A DNA stretch of 64,000 bases from Erythrocercus mccallii. Taxonomy: Eukaryota > Chordata > Aves > Passeriformes > Dicruridae. How positions within the stretch are numbered: position 1 is the first letter of the stretch; every line of letters begins with the position of its first letter. This document shows, piece after piece, positions 59,521 to 64,000 of this stretch. Below the pieces are notes generated by a model. It did no database searches, was not told where the DNA came from, and saw only the letters and a program-made list of their open reading frames with translations. A program made the translations under genes and the position numbers. The stretch is taken from positions 37,391 through 101,390 of the forward strand of contig VZRG01001579.1 of NCBI GenBank assembly GCA_013397435.1. The letters are read 5' to 3'.

Positions 59521-62500
59521 CTGAGCCCTGGAGAGCAGAGGGTTCCTGAAGGAACTTGCTCAGCTGATTTTGGGCTTGGCCCAAGCATTTTGGAGGCCCT
59601 GCACGAGCAGCAATGGGCACCTGTGTTCCCAAAAGCGCCTGCAGGAATGGTGCTCTGCTGCTCCCAGTTCCATCTGTGCCTGCCCAAGGGTAGCCAGGCC
59701 TTGGGAGAGGGGTCGGTTCCTCCTCAATTCAATTCCCAGCTGCATCTCTTTAGGCTGCCCATAGGCCTGGATTGTGTAATGTGGGAAATATCCTGTCCTG
59801 TTCCTGCCCTGGGAGCTCTGGCAGAGCCGGAGCTGGCCAACAGATGATCCTGGAGGGTAGCGCACATGGCCAGCCCCTGGCAGCCCTGGGCATGAGGGGA
59901 CACAGGGACACAGAGGGCTGGGCGGGCACCAGCAAAGGTGAGGAGTTTCCCGTGCACTGTGAGGTCTTGGGGTGATTTTGCTCATGCCAACGTAGGCTCT
60001 TCTGAACAGCACAAAGCATCTGCAAAACCCATAGTGAAAACTAACCAGCTTTCACGTTAAATGATTAAGAACCAAAAAAATAACTAAATAGTAATAAAAA
60101 TATTGTATAAACACTTAAACCATAAGCACTGAGCCTTGCCTATTCAGAAAAAAAAGAGCGTAAATATTTATTTGAGAAAACTGCTATAGTAAAGGAAGGA
60201 AAATCTCTAATGTTTGATAAAGCTTCAATCAGGGTGAGCAAATTGCTGATCTCCAACCAGCTCTGTGGCTGAGTATGAGGGTCAAGGCCGAAGGAACAGA
60301 GCTGAATCACCTGGCATGGTCAGCCTGGACCAGTTGGTGAGTCACACACCTGCAGTTACTACTAAATAAGGGACTCAACAAATGCCTGGGGAAGTAAATC
60401 GAGACAAAAAGTCAAGTTAATGGTCTGGGTTTGTCTGGTTGATAACTGGTTTGTTTTTACCTATCAAGGCACTTGGTGCACTCCAATAAAAATGGCTGAG
60501 ATATTTTAAAAAGTGTTCTTTGGCTTATGCTGAGTATTTTTTCAAGCAAGAATAAATGATAACTTTCTAATTTTAAAAAATACTTGGAATTTCTTTTTCT
60601 GAAATGTTACATCATTCTGCTCCTTTTCGCTGTTCCTCATGTTATGATTTTTCAATATTTTTTCCTTGTAAACTATCATCACAAACTTTTAGAATGTTAG
60701 GCACAACATATTACTTTATAATGTCATTTATTAGCAGAAGTTTAATAGCTGCCAATAATCATAGCGTGCTTATTTTTGACTACTGGGACCCCATCTGTTC
60801 TGCTACTCTAGACCTAAATGAAAATTATGTAGTGCATTACTGAGACTTTTTACACGTGGGACGTGCTGGGAATCTTTATATACTTGATTTCTTTATTTTT
60901 TTTTTATAAGACAACGTTCATTGATGAAAACCTGAAATTACTGAATTTTTTTTAGTAATATGCAAAATACAATATTTCTTGTTTTATTCTCCTGATAGTC
61001 AATATTGTAACTAAGCTTGAGTTTGTTCCTGAGTGGTAGCCTGGTGATTAACACTGTTCTGTGCATCCTGGTTGTGTTAACGTCCCTGCTGCAATTGGTC
61101 AGTGTTGTCTTCCCTTTAAATTAAATAAAATAAACAAATGTAAGTAGCTTTTAAGAGTTACAGGTATTTGAAGGCTTGTTTTTAATTCCACAGCTGGAGG
61201 TAACACCTCTGACTCTAGTGTTCCCGCAGTGTTTACAGGGGTTTTTCCCAACCTCTGTGAATTTCTGTGTGGATTGAAAAGAAAACCTAAGGTGAAATCT
61301 TTATTTCCTGTTTATTCTGCCAAGTCTGAGAGCCTTTGAGTAAGGCAGCACTCTGTGGAGGTTGTGTCTGCACTCAGTGTGCACATTTGGAATTCCCAGA
61401 CGGGGCAGGAATGGGAGGGTCAGTGGCTTTGACCTCTGCCCTCCTTCACTCTGCCCATGTCCATTCAGAACCTCTTCGCAACTTAGCCTGAGGATTTCCA
61501 GAGCAAACAGTTGCCTGTAAAAAAGCTCCAAAACGGATAAAATTGGAGCATTTCCCTTCTAATGCAGATCTGCAGCATTACTGACTTAAATGTTAAATGT
61601 TTCAGGGGCCTCTGTAGGTTATTATGACACAGCACATGCAGGGCTCTGTTCTAGCAGGCACATCCCAGCTCCCAGTGTCAGGGGGAAATTGTGTGTACTA
61701 TGGATGTGTCCCTATGAAGAAAACATTGCTAGTTCTCAATTGCTGCTGGTTGGGTAGAGGAATGTCTTGTGGAAAAGAAGGCAGAAACTGGGAAGAGAGA
61801 AGAAAAGGAGATTAATGTTGAGTCATGTGTTGTGTATGAGCAGGCAGCTACAGCTGGGCCTTGAACTGGATATTTGGATAACTGCAGGCTGGGTGATTTT
61901 TAGCTCCTGCCCAGAAATGCAAATGAAGAGTTCACAACTTCAACTGAGAACAAGACTTGGAAGCCCAGAACCTGTTCACTTCATTGTTGAATGGAACCTC
62001 AACTTCTTAAAATATAGCTGCCTAATTACCACCTGAATGGATTTTTAAAACCCCCTTCTTGTACATTTGATTGGAAAATATGTTACAATAATAAGAAGAG
62101 CCTTTTTGTGCTGCATGCAGTATGACACTGGAAATTGTGTTGAAAAGCTTTGTGGTACTAAAGGGAAATGTTGAGAAGGTGGCAATCTGCACTCTCTGAG
62201 GCCTCTGCCATGTTTTATAAACCTGTGCCAGCACCCAGCATCCACTTTCAGCTGTCCTGGCTGCTGCAGGGGTCCTTCTAAGGTGCTTTTGTCCCACCTT
62301 GCTTGGGGTCAGCGCGATGCTCAGACCAGGCTGTGCCTCTACATCCCGCTTATCTTCTTTTAAGCTTGTTTTTAATTAACCTTTTGTCATGTGTTTGTAG
62401 CCCTGTAGGCTTGAGCTATGGATATAATTCAATTTTTTTTCCCAGGGAGATTTCAGCGTGGAGCTCCTGCCCAGAGCTGAGAGCTGCAGTGTGTCCTCCC

Positions 62501-63265
62501 CGCTGCAGGTCAGTGCACAGCTTTGGAGAGCCTCCTTTCCAGGGGGGTGGACAAAATGGGCTCACCGAGGCACTTGGAAGATTCCAGCATCTTTTTATCT
62601 GAAACAAGGACACAGAAAGCAGCTGGGCATAAAATATAGCTGAACAGATGAGATACACAGTCTGTTTTCTCCCAAGTAAAAATAGATTGCTGTTCATTTT
62701 GAGCCTGTATGATGCAGTAAGAGTTCACTTGCAGTGTAACTATATCTTATGCTCCCGAGGAGTTACAGAGATGAGGATGCTGCAGTTACTCAGCTCCTTT
62801 GCCATTCTGGTTCCAAGAGGTGTCAAGGGAAGGAGCAGATGTATGTGCTAGGTTATTATCTACATCCTTTTTCAGTGGTTAGCAAGATTTCCTTCTGCAG
62901 TAGACTTTATGTCATGAAATACATAAATCTTCCTGATTCCCAAATAAGAACACAAATCATCCCTGCAAGGATCATGCAAAAAACCACAACTAGCAATCCC
63001 AGCAATATAAATTTTTAAACCATTTTGCTCAACTACCAAAGTGTTAGTCTTAGCAGATGTCTTCTTTCCAGTTTCTGTAAACATTTACAGTCCTATAAGG
63101 TAGTGAACACTTAACATTAGTGAGGTTTTGGTACTAGCAGCCATAAATTATTTGTCATTCCTGTAAATATCTTTATATGCCAAGAAATGCTGCCAAGTGA
63201 GCGCTGGTCAGGTATTTAAAAACACCTTGGATGAAAACAGACTGCTTTAAGGTTTGGTTTGGTGG
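59521..63265. other. Non-coding stretch
   Basis: No gene recognised. A GC-richer patch near 59520-59940 has overlapping frames on both strands (150 codons, minus, at 59560-60012) with no motif. The rest is AT-rich. Confidence 0.55.
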
Positions 63266-63303
63266 GTTTTTGTTTGTTTGTTTGTTTGTTGTTTTTTTTT
63301 TTT
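63266..63303. repeat. Microsatellite (GTTT)n followed by poly-T
   Basis: About six GTTT units pass into a run of about 13 T. The complement would read as an A-rich tail, but no retrotransposon body is recognised next to it. Confidence 0.85.
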
Positions 63304-64000
63304 CTAGTCTCATGTGGCCTAAACTAAATCTTCTCCTCCCTGGCAAGGGATGCTCTCTGTGACACCTGCCTTAAATATACCTTTTATGGCTGGGAGACAA
63401 ATTTCATTTTGTGAAGTCACAAATTGTTCTTCACTTCCCTGAGTCATCCCTGAAATAACTAAATTTGGGTCAAGCCCTTCCTCCAGCTTTGCCTGCTGCT
63501 GAGGCACCATGTGCTGCTTGCTCCCTTCTCTTTCCAGATCTGTGTTTTCCACAAGAAGGTGAGATAAGAAGCTGGAGACTTCATCAGAATGGGGCACTCT
63601 TGCTTTCTCCCAGCAGAACCTGGGAATGCCAGTGTGCCAGCAGTGAGCTTTAGAGGTGAAGGGAACATTTTCCAAATGCCTTTTGCCTCTAAAGGTGTGT
63701 TGCAAAGTACATGCCCTTCTTACTGCCTTTAATTGCTGTCTTTGGGGTTGCAGAAGAATTAAACTTGCAAGTAAGAGAAGAGAAAGCTTCAGAGAAGTAA
63801 ATCAGGAAACAGATGCACCCAATTTTATGAATTATGATTCATAACTTCTAGCTGTATACTTTCCATTTGTTCATCCTTTTGCTGTTCTGGGTTTGATTCA
63901 GACACTTTCTCTTGAGCCAGAATCTGAATTTAACTATAGAAGTCCCTGAGTTATAGAAATGATGGTGTTCTGTATATATAAAAACTATTTTAGTCTTTGT
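63304..64000. other. Non-coding stretch to window end
   Basis: A minus-strand frame of 128 codons (63319-63705) overlaps frames on both strands and has no recognisable motif. No other feature is seen. Confidence 0.5.

Noticed and set aside
60285..60352. Exon-like string ending in TTG|GTGAGT
   Set aside because: No acceptor upstream, and the open frame is short with no recognisable product, so a chance donor is more likely.

Overview
This window looks like non-coding nuclear DNA from a bird, most likely a passerine. Four fragments match the avian CR1 (chicken repeat 1) LINE family, and overall interspersed-repeat density is low, as is usual for bird genomes. There are also two long-terminal-repeat (LTR) remnants of endogenous retroviruses and several microsatellites. 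I find no protein-coding gene that I can defend. The longest open frame is 160 codons, and none of the translated frames shows a domain I recognise. The sequence could be an intergenic desert or the interior of a very large intron; I cannot tell which, or name the locus.

Layout. 1-18350 is unique-looking sequence with only microsatellites and tiny tandem duplications. It also holds three weak exon-like stretches (near 14641, 15762 and 16315) and two AT-rich blocks that could be conserved regulatory DNA. 18351-22502 is the most informative part. A ~275-bp segment occurs twice in direct orientation (18351-18626 and 21481-22502), about 94% identical by eye. The second copy is split by a 741-bp LTR (21526-22266) with TG...CA ends, a 6-bp target-site duplication and an internal array of 55-56 bp units. 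The first copy preserves the near-exact empty site. A (TTTCC)n tract lies between the two copies.

22503-36834 holds one old CR1 fragment (25938-26105), a near-perfect 24-bp inverted repeat (26695-26718) and otherwise plain sequence. 36835-37170 is a probable second LTR remnant. 41951-42170 and 43813-44150 are two CR1 tails in opposite orientation. 50446-50686 is a (TTCCC)n tract containing a 146-base run of N. 53141-53296 holds a short degraded CR1 and an (AAAG)n repeat. 57000-64000 has a GC-rich patch and two candidate conserved blocks.

No gene system can be assembled from this window. Its interest is structural and evolutionary: the filled-site/empty-site pair, the repeat array inside the LTR, and two polypurine/polypyrimidine tracts at which the assembly breaks. 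I did not find evidence of a previously undescribed functional system.
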